NCBI RefSeq assembly: GCF_023652955.1
Contig: NZ_JAKLOY010000003.1
Location: 186,001-250,000 of the forward strand
DNA length: 64,000 nucleotides
Reading direction: 5' to 3'
Origin: Geomonas sp. Red32
GTDB lineage: Bacteria > Desulfobacterota > Desulfuromonadia > Geobacterales > Geobacteraceae
The translations under genes were made by a program, and so were the position numbers. Under the pieces are notes generated by a model, which made no database searches, was not told the origin of the DNA, and was given only the letters and a program-made list of their open reading frames with translations. Positions within the stretch are counted from its first letter, which is position 1. Each line of letters begins with the position of its first letter. Positions 19,803 to 28,265 of the stretch are shown here, piece by piece.

Positions 19803-19831
19803 TTAGTACCACAAGTTGGTACCAGCGTCAA
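19803..19831 (-). promoter_or_regulatory. hicAB-2 promoter with palindromic operator
   Basis: On the minus strand TTGACG and TACTAA are 17 nt apart. A perfect 6-bp inverted repeat GTACCA-N5-TGGTAC (19806-19822) overlaps the -10 and spacer, fitting autorepression by the RHH-type HicB. Confidence 0.65.
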
Positions 19832-19857
19832 TTGTCTCGTCCCTTTGCATGCAGCCG

Positions 19858-19957
19858 GTAGGTCGCGTGGAAGGCACGAAACGCGACGTCCATTGAGATG
19901 GCAGGGGGCGGGTGCGGGTCCGGAGAAAGTCGGGTTTCGTTCCTCAACGCGACCTAC
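19858..19957. repeat. Dispersed palindromic repeat, copy 2
   Basis: A 100-bp element bounded by long imperfect inverted ends: left GTAGGTCGCGTGGAAGGCAC, right the complement of GTAGGTCGCGTTGAGGAACG. Shares its interior (GGTGCGGGTCCGGAGAAA) with copy 3. No open frame inside. Confidence 0.88.
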
Positions 19958-19959
19958 GT

Positions 19960-19991
19960 GTACTCCTGGGGCAACCGAAAGTTGTACCCAT
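19960..19991. repeat. 32-bp direct repeat, copy 2 (right of hicAB-2)
   Basis: Two mismatches to 19149-19180. Here the core GGGCAACCGAAAGTTGTACCC forms a CAAC/GTTG stem. It abuts the palindromic repeat copy 2. Confidence 0.9.
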
Positions 19992-20227
19992 TTTCGGGGT
20001 CCTGCGGGGTGAATCCGCCGGCCGTCGTTAAGATGCCGGACCTTTGGATACGGCAAATTCAGTTGTAATCCCGCATGGATACCGGCCGCCCGTCCTTCCG
20101 CTCCCTCTCCCCCGGGCCGTCTGCCAGAGCCGATGATTTTTGCGGTAATCCTCTGCGATTACGAGATCTTAACTCATTTTTTTGCAGGTCCTGCCAAAAG
20201 TGCATTTTTCCGCCCAGCCGGTAGCCG

Positions 20228-20336
20228 GTAGGTCGCGTTGAGGCACGAAACGCGACGTCCATCGCTGGTGGTTTCAGATGACAGGGGGAAGGTGCGGGTC
20301 CGGAGAAAAGTCGGGTTTCGTTCCTCAACGACCTAC
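20228..20336. repeat. Dispersed palindromic repeat, copy 3
   Basis: A 109-bp copy with left end GTAGGTCGCGTTGAGGCACG and right end the near-complement (GTTCCTCAACGACCTAC). Between copies 2 and 3 (19992-20227), and from copy 3 to 20412, no gene was recognised; the rest of that 420-base region is unassigned. Confidence 0.88.
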
Positions 20337-20412
20337 GAATTACGAATTCCCAGGTGAAGTTCCGGCCGGATGGTACTCGAACTGTGACAGTACGAGCATC
20401 CCGGAGGAAATG

Positions 20413-21189
20413 TCAGAAGACGATGGTGCAACTGATGCCAGCATGCTTGCAATCGGCGGCAATCTGTTGCGCCACCCACGTTGCATACCCCTCTGTCAGT
20501 TTCTCCTCGAGGTGGAGCTTCCGGTAGAGTGCGTCCGCATAATGGTAGTTCATCCGGTCCACCAGGATGTAATCGACTTTCCCGGCCAGCATCTCCATCA
20601 GGTTTTCCGCACCCGGCAGAATCGGGGCGATCATCGCGTAGGTCCTGATACCCGACCGCTTGAGCTCCCCGAGCGCCTCCACGCGGTCGGCAATGGGCGG
20701 AGCGTGGGGTTCGAAAACCTTCCTGATGTCATCGTCGGCGGTGGTGACGGAAAAACCTACCTCGATACTTTTCCCGCCCCGTAGAATGTCGATGTCCCTC
20801 AGAACCAGGGGAGAACGAGTCTGCACCACGACCGGCCAATCGTTATCGATCAGTATCTGGAGACAGCGCCGCGTCAGCTGGTACTTCTCTTCCAGCGGCT
20901 GGTAAGGATCGCATACTCCGCTCACCCAGACGGTCGCCTTTTTCTTCCTGGTGATTTCCTTTCCCAGCAAGGCGTCGGCGTTGACCTTCACATCGACGAA
21001 GCTTCCCCATGGCTCCCGGTGCCCGGTGAACTTCTTCATGTAGCGGGCATAGCAGTAGGAGCAGGCATGCTGGCAGCCGACGTAGGGATTGATGACGTAG
21101 GGATAGATCTTGGAGGCGGTGAGGATGCTTTTCGCCTCTATCTCGCGAATAATCAGCGCAGGTCCTTCCGGCCCGGTATCCTCGGCCAT
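20413..21189 (-). CDS. SPL-family radical SAM protein
   Basis: A 258-residue radical SAM enzyme with the iron-sulfur motif CQHACSYC (Cys39, Cys43, Cys46) in the context YVINPYVGCQHACSYCYARY, typical of the spore-photoproduct-lyase-like (Rv2578c-type) group often called DNA repair photolyase. Further conserved parts are GVCDPYQPLE, TRSPLVLRDIDIL and GFSVTTADDDIRKVFEP. The true reaction of this group is not established. GAGGAGGG precedes the ATG, 10 nt after the stop of the Cys-cluster gene, so they are one operon. Confidence 0.88.
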   Translation of the reverse strand: MAEDTGPEGPALIIREIEAKSILTASKIYPYVINPYVGCQHACSYCYARYMKKFTGHREPWGSFVDVKVNADALLGKEITRKKKATVWVSGVCDPYQPLEEKYQLTRRCLQILIDNDWPVVVQTRSPLVLRDIDILRGGKSIEVGFSVTTADDDIRKVFEPHAPPIADRVEALGELKRSGIRTYAMIAPILPGAENLMEMLAGKVDYILVDRMNYHYADALYRKLHLEEKLTEGYATWVAQQIAADCKHAGISCTIVF

Positions 21190-21199
21190 ATTCCCTCCT

Positions 21200-21922
21200 C
21201 TACGAGACGGTAATCAGCAGCGGGTGATCGAATCCTGCCTTGGCGATGGCCTCGGCCGCCGCCGCTTCCCCTTTGAGAGCCGCCTCGGCAAGGCCGTGCT
21301 TGAGGATCAGGTGAACGAGGACGCCGAGGTTGCCGTAGACGGCGAAGCCCAAGAGCGCTCGCATCTTCTTGGCTCCCGCCTCCTCGAACTCCTTGCCGCT
21401 CTCCTGGAGGACGGCGACGTAGTGGCTGGGGAAGGCAACCACCTTGCGGTCGAGGCTCGCGACGAAGGCGTCCCGGTCGGCGGCGGTGAGCTGGCTGAAG
21501 TCGGCGCCGCACCAACTGCTCTCCTTGGTGGAGATGAGCGAGCGGCAGGTGATGGGGCGCACTGCGTAGACGCTGCATTCCCCCGCCTCGTTCAAGAGGG
21601 GACAGAAGCCGATCTCCTGCCGATGGAGGCGAAGATACTGGGGGAGTTCGCTGATCCCCTGCACCAGCCCCCGCAGCTTCAGCGCGTAACCTTCGATCGC
21701 GTCCGCCTGCGGTTGGGCGAGCTGGCGCGCCACCGCGAGCGCCTCGGCGAACCCGGTATGGACCGCCAGGCTGCAGCAGTTGCGGCACCCCTTGCCGCAG
21801 AAGATGTTCCTCCCTCCCGAGCGGTAGTCGCTCACCCACGAGCGGACGAACATCTCCAGAAAAGCCTGCTGTTGTTTCACCAGATTGAGAAGCTGCTCCA
21901 TTGCGTCGTTTGATGCAGTCAT
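21200..21922 (-). CDS. YkgJ-family cysteine cluster protein
   Basis: A 240-residue protein with Cys-rich metal-binding pattern: CGKGCRNCCSLAVHTGF (about 43-59) and later CPLLNEAGECSVYAVRPITC. The UPF0153/YkgJ family is thought to bind zinc or an iron-sulfur cluster and its role is unknown. First gene of the operon with the SPL-family radical SAM enzyme. The upstream region contains a perfect 7-bp inverted repeat CATCGCT-N5-AGCGATG (21942-21960), a possible regulator site. Confidence 0.85.
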   Translation of the reverse strand: MTASNDAMEQLLNLVKQQQAFLEMFVRSWVSDYRSGGRNIFCGKGCRNCCSLAVHTGFAEALAVARQLAQPQADAIEGYALKLRGLVQGISELPQYLRLHRQEIGFCPLLNEAGECSVYAVRPITCRSLISTKESSWCGADFSQLTAADRDAFVASLDRKVVAFPSHYVAVLQESGKEFEEAGAKKMRALLGFAVYGNLGVLVHLILKHGLAEAALKGEAAAAEAIAKAGFDHPLLITVS

Positions 21923-22202
21923 TGGTTCCTTATCTTTCCGTCATCGCTGTCATAGCGATGGGTGTTTCCGGTATGTGGGTATAGCATATCGGCGTTTGCT
22001 TTCACAGTAGTGTTAACTGACTTTACTCCAGTAACCTTCCCACCTCAGGCCGGCTTCCCCGACCCCCTGACACCCTCCCTCAAGGGGATGGGGGATTTTC
22101 TGTCTATGAAGCGTTGCGAGTTGAGCCCGGCTTCTTGTATTCATCGAGCCACCCCATCATAATGTTGGTAGCTGTTACTGTCACAGTGCAAAGGAGAACA
22201 CC

Positions 22203-22694
22203 ATGCAGGATATTCCCGACTTGTTGGATGCCCTCGGCCGCTCGCCGAGGATACTTGCCTCCTTCGTGAAGACCATTCCGGAAGAGAAGCTGGATCTGCG
22301 GAGAGGGGAAGGTTTCTGGACCATTGCGGAACACGTGAGCCACCTGGCGGAGGTTCAGCCGATGCTGTTGGGGCGCTTCGAACGTTTTCTAAAGGAGGAG
22401 CATCCCGACTTCATCCCCTACCTTCCCGGCAAGGATGAGGGGGAGCCGGCGGCGCCGGTCCGGATGAGCATGGATGCCGCCCTGGAACAGTTCGCGACCG
22501 TCCGCGCGAAGCAGCTCGAACTCTTGAAAAGCGCCGGCCCGAAAAGCTGGCAGAAGAGCGGGAGCCATCCCGAATACGATGCCTACTCCCTCTATATCCT
22601 CGTCCGCCATCTCCTGATGCACGATCACTGGCACATGTACCGGATGGAGGAGCTGTGGCTGACCAAGGACGCCTACCTGACCAGGCTGGAGTAG
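22203..22694 (+). CDS. DinB-family metal-dependent protein
   Basis: A 163-residue four-helix-bundle protein of the DinB/YfiT superfamily. The metal-binding His are visible in TIAEHVSHLAE (first helix pair) and LLMHDHWHMYRMEEL near the C-terminus. Family members include thiol S-transferases (bacillithiol, mycothiol) but many have no known function. AAAGGAG precedes the ATG. It stands alone, and a 20-bp copy of the end of the neighbouring permease gene lies directly after its stop. Confidence 0.85.
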   Translation: MQDIPDLLDALGRSPRILASFVKTIPEEKLDLRRGEGFWTIAEHVSHLAEVQPMLLGRFERFLKEEHPDFIPYLPGKDEGEPAAPVRMSMDAALEQFATVRAKQLELLKSAGPKSWQKSGSHPEYDAYSLYILVRHLLMHDHWHMYRMEELWLTKDAYLTRLE

Positions 22695-22695
22695 A

Positions 22696-22758
22696 TCACC
22701 ATCCCATCGCGAGCTCATGATCCCTTGGCGGGTTTACCTCACCATCCCATCGCGAGCT
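22696..22758. repeat. 20-bp direct repeat duplicating the end of the TSUP gene
   Basis: TCACCATCCCATCGCGAGCT occurs at 22696-22715 and 22739-22758. The second copy is exactly the last codons and stop of the permease gene on the minus strand; the first is an extra copy in the spacer. Confidence 0.9.
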
Positions 22759-23482
22759 TGGTCCCCAGGATTCCCCCGAGCACGAGGAAGACGCGGCGAA
22801 CGACGGCGTGGCCGCTGCGGCGTCCGATCCGGGATCCGAGGTAGGCTCCGGCCAGCGAGCCGACGGTGGAGGGGATCATCAGTCCGGCATCGGCATAGCC
22901 GCTCGCGCTGTAGACGGCGACGGCGAAGCTGTTCCAGAAGAAGGCAATCAGGTAGTAGTAGCCGAGGGCGGTCGGGAGGATGAGCCCGCGGCTTTTCACG
23001 AGGAGCATGGAGGTGAAGAGCCCGTTGCCGGAGCCGAAGAAGGATTCGTACACACCGAGCGGGAAGGCCAAAAGCCCCGTCACCCCGCGCGAGAGCCTGC
23101 CCTCTCCCTCGGTTTTTCCCAGCGAGGGATTGACCGCCACCAGCACCACCAGCGAGAGGATGATCCCGCCGATGATCCGTTGCAGGATGTGCTGGCTTGC
23201 CCCCCGGATGATGGTGGTCCCGGCATAGGCTCCCGCCAGGCCGACGGCGATCATCAAGACGACCAGGCGCCAGTCGACGGTACGCCCCTTGAGGTAGTTG
23301 CGGGCGGCGACCGGCGTCCAGATCGCTCCGTTCAGCTGGTTCGACGCCACCACCACCGGCAGCGGAAAGCCCAGTGCCAGCCAGACCGGCGTGGTCACCA
23401 TCCCGGCCCCCGCGCCGCTCATGGAGCTGAGACAGGCGGCGAAAAAGGCCACCGAAGTTATCACCGCAAAATGGACGAACAT
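22739..23482 (-). CDS. TauE/SafE (TSUP) family permease
   Basis: A 247-residue inner-membrane protein with about eight hydrophobic segments and the family pattern of two related halves, each opening with a Gly-rich helix (AACLSSMSGAGAGMVTTP, and PLGVYESFFGSGNGLFTS). TSUP members move sulfite, sulfonates or other small organic anions. The substrate cannot be assigned. Single gene between convergent dinB and the divergent TonB-dependent receptor. Confidence 0.88.
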   Translation of the reverse strand: MFVHFAVITSVAFFAACLSSMSGAGAGMVTTPVWLALGFPLPVVVASNQLNGAIWTPVAARNYLKGRTVDWRLVVLMIAVGLAGAYAGTTIIRGASQHILQRIIGGIILSLVVLVAVNPSLGKTEGEGRLSRGVTGLLAFPLGVYESFFGSGNGLFTSMLLVKSRGLILPTALGYYYLIAFFWNSFAVAVYSASGYADAGLMIPSTVGSLAGAYLGSRIGRRSGHAVVRRVFLVLGGILGTKLAMGW

Positions 23483-23769
23483 CCGATCCCGATCTCCCCG
23501 TCGATTTGACAGCCCCGCTTATACCACATTTCGCCCCCTTTCCCGGTACTCATTTTCCTTCCCGCGCAAGCCCCCTCACGATTCCGGCCGCTCCCCTTCC
23601 TGCCACTTTTAATGATGATCTCAAGTTTTCGCTGTTAACGCCGATACGGCTCCGGGTAGGCGACCCGAGGCTCTTCACGAGGTGGCGCGGCCGGATTCCC
23701 GCCACACCGCTGACCATGACGGCAATCGTCTGCAGATCCGCTTGTTGGTTTTGATGGTTCGAGGTATCG

Positions 23770-25806
23770 ATGCAGCAACGCTCTCCGAAAAACCGCTCCC
23801 TCTGTATCCTGCTGCTGGCGGCCGCACTCCTTCTGGGAGGCCGCGCCATCGGCCGGGCGGACGATGAGGCCCGTCCCGGTTCCGAGGACCTGACCGAGCT
23901 TAGCCTGGACCAGCTGACCACCATAGAGGTGGCCAAGGTGTACGGAGCATCGCGCTTCGAGCAGAAGGTGACCGAAGCCCCCTCCTCGGTCAGCATCGTC
24001 ACCGCCGACGATATCCGGGCCTTCGGCTACCGCAACCTTTCCGATATCCTGGCCGCCCAGCGCGGGTTCTATGCCTACAACGACCGCAACTACGATTACA
24101 TAGGAGCCCGCGGGGTCGACCGCTCGGGTGGGTACAACTCCCGGATCCTGGTGCTGGTGGACGGCCACCGCACCAACGAGAACATGTACGACACGTCCTT
24201 CATCGGCAACGAGTTCGTGCTGGACGTTGACCTTATCGACCGGGTGGAGATCATCAGGGGGCCCGGGTCCTCACTCTACGGGGATAACGCCTTCTTCGCG
24301 GTCATCAATATCATTACCCGGCACGGCAAACTGAAGGGGACCGAGGTATCCGCAGAGGCGGGGAGTCAGCAGAGCTACAAGGGAAGGGTGACGTACGGCA
24401 ACCGTTTCCAAAATGGTCTTGCCGTCACTCTCTCCGGGGCGGTCGCCGACAGCCAGGGGGACAAGAACCTCTATTTCCCCGCCTACGACACCCCCGCCAA
24501 CAACAACGGGGTGGCTCACGACCTCGACTACGAGCGCTACCATTCCCTGTTCGGCACCTTCTCGCTGGGCGACTTCACCCTCCAGGGGGCCTACTCCACC
24601 CGGACCAAGGGGGTCCCGACCGCCTCCTTCGATGCGGTATTCAACGATCCGCGCTTCCACACCACCGACAGCCGCGGCTACGTCGACCTCAAGTACGACC
24701 ATACCTTCGGCACTTGGCAGACCTCCGCCCGGGGATACTTCGACTACTACAACTACTACGAAAACATCCCGCTGGCCGCCGCGGACCCGGCCGCTCCGCC
24801 CGTTTTGAACCGCGACAGCGCCCTCGACAAGTGGTACGGGATGGAGGTGAAGGCGGCCAACACCTTCGGCGACCACCGGGTCGTGGCAGGCGCCGATTAC
24901 CAGGCCGACCTGACCCAGCTCTTCGACAATCACGACATCGATCCCTTCCACCAGTACCTGAAAGTCGACCGTACCACCTGGCGCTGGGCATCGTATCTCC
25001 AGGACCAGTACACCATCACCTCCCGGCTCATCCTCAACGCCGGGGTGAGGCTCGACCATTACAGCACCTTCGGGGACGCCGTCAGCCCCCGCGCCGGCCT
25101 GATCTATTCCCCCTTCGATGCCACCACCTGCAAGTTCCTGTACGGCGAGGCGTTCCGGGCTCCCAACAGCTACGAGCTTTACTACGAGGTGCCTGACTTC
25201 AACCAGAAGGGGAACGCCTCCCTGAAGCCCGAAAAGATCCGCAGTTACGAGATCGACTGGGAGCAGGGGCTGGGCGAGCATTTCCGCAGCACGGTGGCCG
25301 GGTACTACAACAAGGTGCGCGGGATGATCAAGCAGGTGACCGACCCCAACGACGGGATGCTGGTCTTCGAAAACATCGCCGGGGTGACCGCCATCGGGGG
25401 CGAGGCCGAGCTGGAAGGGAAGTGGAGCAACGGCTTCCGGGGTAGGGCCAGCTACACCTTCCAGGACGCCAGGGACGACCAGACCGGGGCTCTGCTGGTC
25501 AACTCGCCGCGGCACATGGCCAAGCTCAACCTGATCGCCCCCCTCTACCGGAAGGCGCTCTTCTCGGGGATCGAGTTCCAGTACATAAGCTCCAGAAAGA
25601 CCCTGGCCGGGGGTGGGGCGGGCGATCACCTGCTCACCAACCTGACCCTCTTCAGCCGCGACGTCTACCCGGGGCTGGAGGTATCCGGCTCGGTCTACAA
25701 CCTCTTCGACACCGGGTACGGCGATCCCGGCAGCGGCGAGCACCTAGAGGACGTCATCCCCCAGCCGGGAAGGAGTTTCCGCCTGAAGCTCACCTACCGG
25801 TTCTAG
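23770..25806 (+). CDS. TonB-dependent outer-membrane receptor
   Basis: A 678-residue receptor: signal peptide (LCILLLAAALLLGGRAIGRA), a short segment LTELSLDQLTTIEVAKVYGA, a plug domain (about 65-180; APSSVSIVTADDIRAFGYRNLSDIL and RVEIIRGPGSSLYGDNAFFAVINI), then a 22-strand barrel ending in an aromatic residue (FRLKLTYRF). This is the class near BtuB/CirA-type receptors. Ligand unknown; no adjacent ABC importer or siderophore genes, and no cobalamin riboswitch or Fur-box was recognised in the 287-bp upstream spacer. GAGG precedes the ATG. Confidence 0.92.
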   Translation: MQQRSPKNRSLCILLLAAALLLGGRAIGRADDEARPGSEDLTELSLDQLTTIEVAKVYGASRFEQKVTEAPSSVSIVTADDIRAFGYRNLSDILAAQRGFYAYNDRNYDYIGARGVDRSGGYNSRILVLVDGHRTNENMYDTSFIGNEFVLDVDLIDRVEIIRGPGSSLYGDNAFFAVINIITRHGKLKGTEVSAEAGSQQSYKGRVTYGNRFQNGLAVTLSGAVADSQGDKNLYFPAYDTPANNNGVAHDLDYERYHSLFGTFSLGDFTLQGAYSTRTKGVPTASFDAVFNDPRFHTTDSRGYVDLKYDHTFGTWQTSARGYFDYYNYYENIPLAAADPAAPPVLNRDSALDKWYGMEVKAANTFGDHRVVAGADYQADLTQLFDNHDIDPFHQYLKVDRTTWRWASYLQDQYTITSRLILNAGVRLDHYSTFGDAVSPRAGLIYSPFDATTCKFLYGEAFRAPNSYELYYEVPDFNQKGNASLKPEKIRSYEIDWEQGLGEHFRSTVAGYYNKVRGMIKQVTDPNDGMLVFENIAGVTAIGGEAELEGKWSNGFRGRASYTFQDARDDQTGALLVNSPRHMAKLNLIAPLYRKALFSGIEFQYISSRKTLAGGGAGDHLLTNLTLFSRDVYPGLEVSGSVYNLFDTGYGDPGSGEHLEDVIPQPGRSFRLKLTYRF

Positions 25807-26011
25807 CGCCCCCAGGGAACTGGCTCCCTCAGGTGCCTGTCCCCCTCGCTCGACGCCGCACCTTCCTCCCACGTCCATCCCCTCCCAGCGACGGCTCCCC
25901 CTCAGCCATAGGCTCCATCTCAGCCATAGGCTCCCCCTTGCCAAGGCAGAAATTGCCGTCATACTTTTCGGCAAGAGTTCTCACTGGACTTGCCAACGAA
26001 GGAGACGCGCT

Positions 26012-26233
26012 ATGAGATGCCCCGTCTGCAAAAACCACGAACAGCAGGAAACGGAATTGCGCGCCGATGACTTCAAAGAGGGAATAACTGAATGCGTGAT
26101 CTGTGGAACTGTCTGGTCTATCAATCACGGCGTCGTCGAGATAGTGAAGGACGCACAGGTTGACTCCTTCCTCGAGGCTCAGACTGAGTGTGTGGAAGGC
26201 GACGACTATTCCCTCGGTGAGGAGAGCGGCTAA
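26012..26233 (+). CDS. Small zinc-ribbon protein
   Basis: A 73-residue protein with two CxxC knuckles (CPVC at residues 3-6 and CVIC near 28-31), enough for one zinc ribbon, followed by an acidic tail. AAGGAG is well spaced before the ATG. Function not recognised. The upstream spacer has a 16-bp direct repeat (25901-25916 and 25919-25934). Confidence 0.75.
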   Translation: MRCPVCKNHEQQETELRADDFKEGITECVICGTVWSINHGVVEIVKDAQVDSFLEAQTECVEGDDYSLGEESG

Positions 26234-26379
26234 CCGTTTCTCCGAAGACTCCCCAAATCCCCTCCCAAATAGGCCGGCTCCAGGGAGCGATCCCCCGATC
26301 CTCCCTCCTGCTGCGATTTCGCCTCGATCCTGCAGTTTCTCCTCGCGGGGCGGCTTTGCGTACCCCTGCGTTTGCTTCA

Positions 26380-26408
26380 TTGACACCCGCCGTTTCCGCC
26401 GGTAACCT
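26380..26408 (+). promoter_or_regulatory. Sigma70 promoter of the DUF2520 gene
   Basis: TTGACA (consensus) and TAACCT are 17 nt apart. The predicted transcription start near 26415 excludes the upstream GTG at 26409 and supports the ATG at 26436. Confidence 0.6.
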
Positions 26409-26435
26409 GTGCCGATCTCGACAGGGGGCCTTCGG

Positions 26436-27296
26436 ATGACGACACTCAACATTATCGGTTGCGGCAAGGTAGCCAAGGTGCTCGGCCGCCTCTTCCACGA
26501 AGCCGCCGTTTTCGAAATCGGCGGCCTGGCGAGCCGCTCGCCGGGGTCCGCCGCGGACGCCGCCCGCTTCATCGGAGCCGGCCGCCCGGCCGCCTCCCTG
26601 AGGGAACTGCCTCCCGCAGACCTTTTCCTGATCGCTGCCTCAGACGACGCCATCGGCGATTGCGCCCAAGCCCTTGCCGAAGCCGCGGTGGTGCGCGCCG
26701 GGGACGTGGTGTGGCATCTGAGCGGGGCGCTCCCGAGCTCGGTCCTGCAACCGCTCAAGGCCGCCGGAGCCCTGGCCGCCAGCGTCCACCCCGTCAAGAC
26801 CTTCCCCGATCCCTCCCTCGCGGTGGCCGATTTCCCGGGGACCTTCTGCGGGATCGAAGGCGACCGCGATGCGGTGGAGCTTCTCTCCCAGGCCTTCGGA
26901 AGGATCGGGGGGAGGATCTTTCCGGTCGACACGGCATTCAAGAGCATCTATCACGCCGGATCGGTGGTGGTGTGCAACTACCTTACGGCGCTGCTCGAGG
27001 TGGGGGCCCGCTGCTATGAAAAAGGAGGGGTGCCCCGTGAGATCGCTTTCCAGGTGATGGAGCCGCTGGTGCGGGGGACGGTCGACAACGTCTTCAGGAC
27101 GGGGCCGGAGGAGGCGCTGACCGGTCCCATCGCCCGGGGAGACAGCGAGGCGGTCAGGCGCCAGCTGGAGGCGCTTGAGGAGTGGAGCGCCGGCGTGGCA
27201 GCGGTTTACCGGGCGCTGGGAAAGGTGGCATTGGATCTGGGGCGGAGGCGTTTGTCTGATGAAGAGGTTGATCGACTGGCAAAATCGATAGCGTAA
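26436..27296 (+). CDS. DUF2520 Rossmann-fold dehydrogenase-like protein
   Basis: A 286-residue protein with an N-terminal NAD(P)-binding fold (NIIGCGKVAKVLGRL) related to pyrroline-5-carboxylate and ketopantoate reductases, followed by the helical DUF2520 domain (from about 130; HPVKTFPDPSLAVADFPGTFCGIEGD, then FKSIYHAGSVVVCNYLTALL). Reaction unknown; homologs often sit near panBC or nucleotide genes, not seen here. The ATG start is favoured by the promoter at 26380-26408. Confidence 0.85.
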   Translation: MTTLNIIGCGKVAKVLGRLFHEAAVFEIGGLASRSPGSAADAARFIGAGRPAASLRELPPADLFLIAASDDAIGDCAQALAEAAVVRAGDVVWHLSGALPSSVLQPLKAAGALAASVHPVKTFPDPSLAVADFPGTFCGIEGDRDAVELLSQAFGRIGGRIFPVDTAFKSIYHAGSVVVCNYLTALLEVGARCYEKGGVPREIAFQVMEPLVRGTVDNVFRTGPEEALTGPIARGDSEAVRRQLEALEEWSAGVAAVYRALGKVALDLGRRRLSDEEVDRLAKSIA

Positions 27297-27389
27297 ATGG
27301 GTGTTGCCTAAAATTTTGATAGACTAGCCGGATTTTCGTCCTATAATAACAACCTTTCCATATATCAAATAACAGGTCGAATACCAGAT

Positions 27390-28241
27390 ATGACAACAGC
27401 TCACAGGAAAAGACTGGGAGAAATATTTGTTGAACAAGGGCTCTTGTGCCAGATAACCGTCGACAGGGTGGTGGGCATATCCAAGAGTCTCAATAAACGG
27501 TTCGGTACCGTATTGGAAGAGATGGGACTCATCACTGCCGGCGAGTTGGCCGAGGCGCTCGCCCGCCAGTACAGCTGCCGGACGGTCTCCAACTTCGCCC
27601 GGGCCGCCTTCCCCCCCCAGCTGCTCGGTGTCCTGACCGCCGAGACGGCCCTGCAGAACCTGATCTTCCCGCTCAAGCTGGAGCAGGGGAAGCTCCACCT
27701 CGCCATGTTCGATCCGACCCCCACCCGGTTGCTCGCCAACATCGCCGCCAACAACCAGGTCACCGTGATCCCCTACGTCGCCTCCCGCAAGGAGATCAAC
27801 CAGGCGATCTGCCGTCACTACTTCGGCCTCGACGTCGGTGAGCCGGCCAGAAGAAGCGTGCTGGTGGCCGAGGATGACAAGTTCGTCCTCTCCATGCTGG
27901 GAAACCTCCTGTCCAAGCAGTACGAGGTCTTTTCCGCCACCAACGGGATGGACGCCTACAAGGAAGCGATCGGGAGAAAGCCGCAGGTCATCCTGACCGA
28001 CATGGAGATGCCCAAGCTGGACGGCTTCGGCCTTTTGACCGCGCTGCAGAGCATACCGGAAACCAAGGGGATCCCGGTCATCCTGATCTCCGGCACCACC
28101 TCGGCGGAAGCGGAATCCAAGGCCTTCGAGCGGGGATTCTTCGACTTCATCCCCAAGCCGGTGAAGGAAACCACCATCCTCACCAGGGTCAAGCGCGCCT
28201 TCGACTTCTACGACCAGCACAACTACCTCTTCCTGCGCTGA
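27390..28241 (+). CDS. MshEN-domain response regulator (c-di-GMP-type domain plus REC)
   Basis: A 283-residue protein. Residues 8-60 match both halves of the MshEN c-di-GMP-binding motif (RLGEIFVEQGLL, and RFGTVLEEMGLI with ALARQY), the domain found at the N-terminus of MshE/PilB/GspE ATPases; the domain runs to about 150. Instead of an ATPase the C-terminal part (about 155-283) is a receiver domain with AEDD, phospho-acceptor in ILTDMEMPKLDG and Lys in IPKPVK. No DNA-binding output. A TATAAT lies at 27342-27347. Probably joins c-di-GMP and phosphorelay signalling for motility or pili. Paralog at 44579-45436. Confidence 0.88.
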   Translation: MTTAHRKRLGEIFVEQGLLCQITVDRVVGISKSLNKRFGTVLEEMGLITAGELAEALARQYSCRTVSNFARAAFPPQLLGVLTAETALQNLIFPLKLEQGKLHLAMFDPTPTRLLANIAANNQVTVIPYVASRKEINQAICRHYFGLDVGEPARRSVLVAEDDKFVLSMLGNLLSKQYEVFSATNGMDAYKEAIGRKPQVILTDMEMPKLDGFGLLTALQSIPETKGIPVILISGTTSAEAESKAFERGFFDFIPKPVKETTILTRVKRAFDFYDQHNYLFLR

Positions 28242-28265
28242 TTCCCCATCTTTTTCGCTACGACA

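Noticed and set aside
23483-23769. Search for a cobalamin riboswitch or Fur box before the TonB-dependent receptor
   Set aside because: No B12-box or 19-bp Fur-like palindrome was seen, so the ligand class is left open.
25901-25934. 16-bp direct repeat with an 18-bp period before the zinc-ribbon gene
   Set aside because: Real but short, with no link to a promoter or structure; mentioned only within the gene entry.
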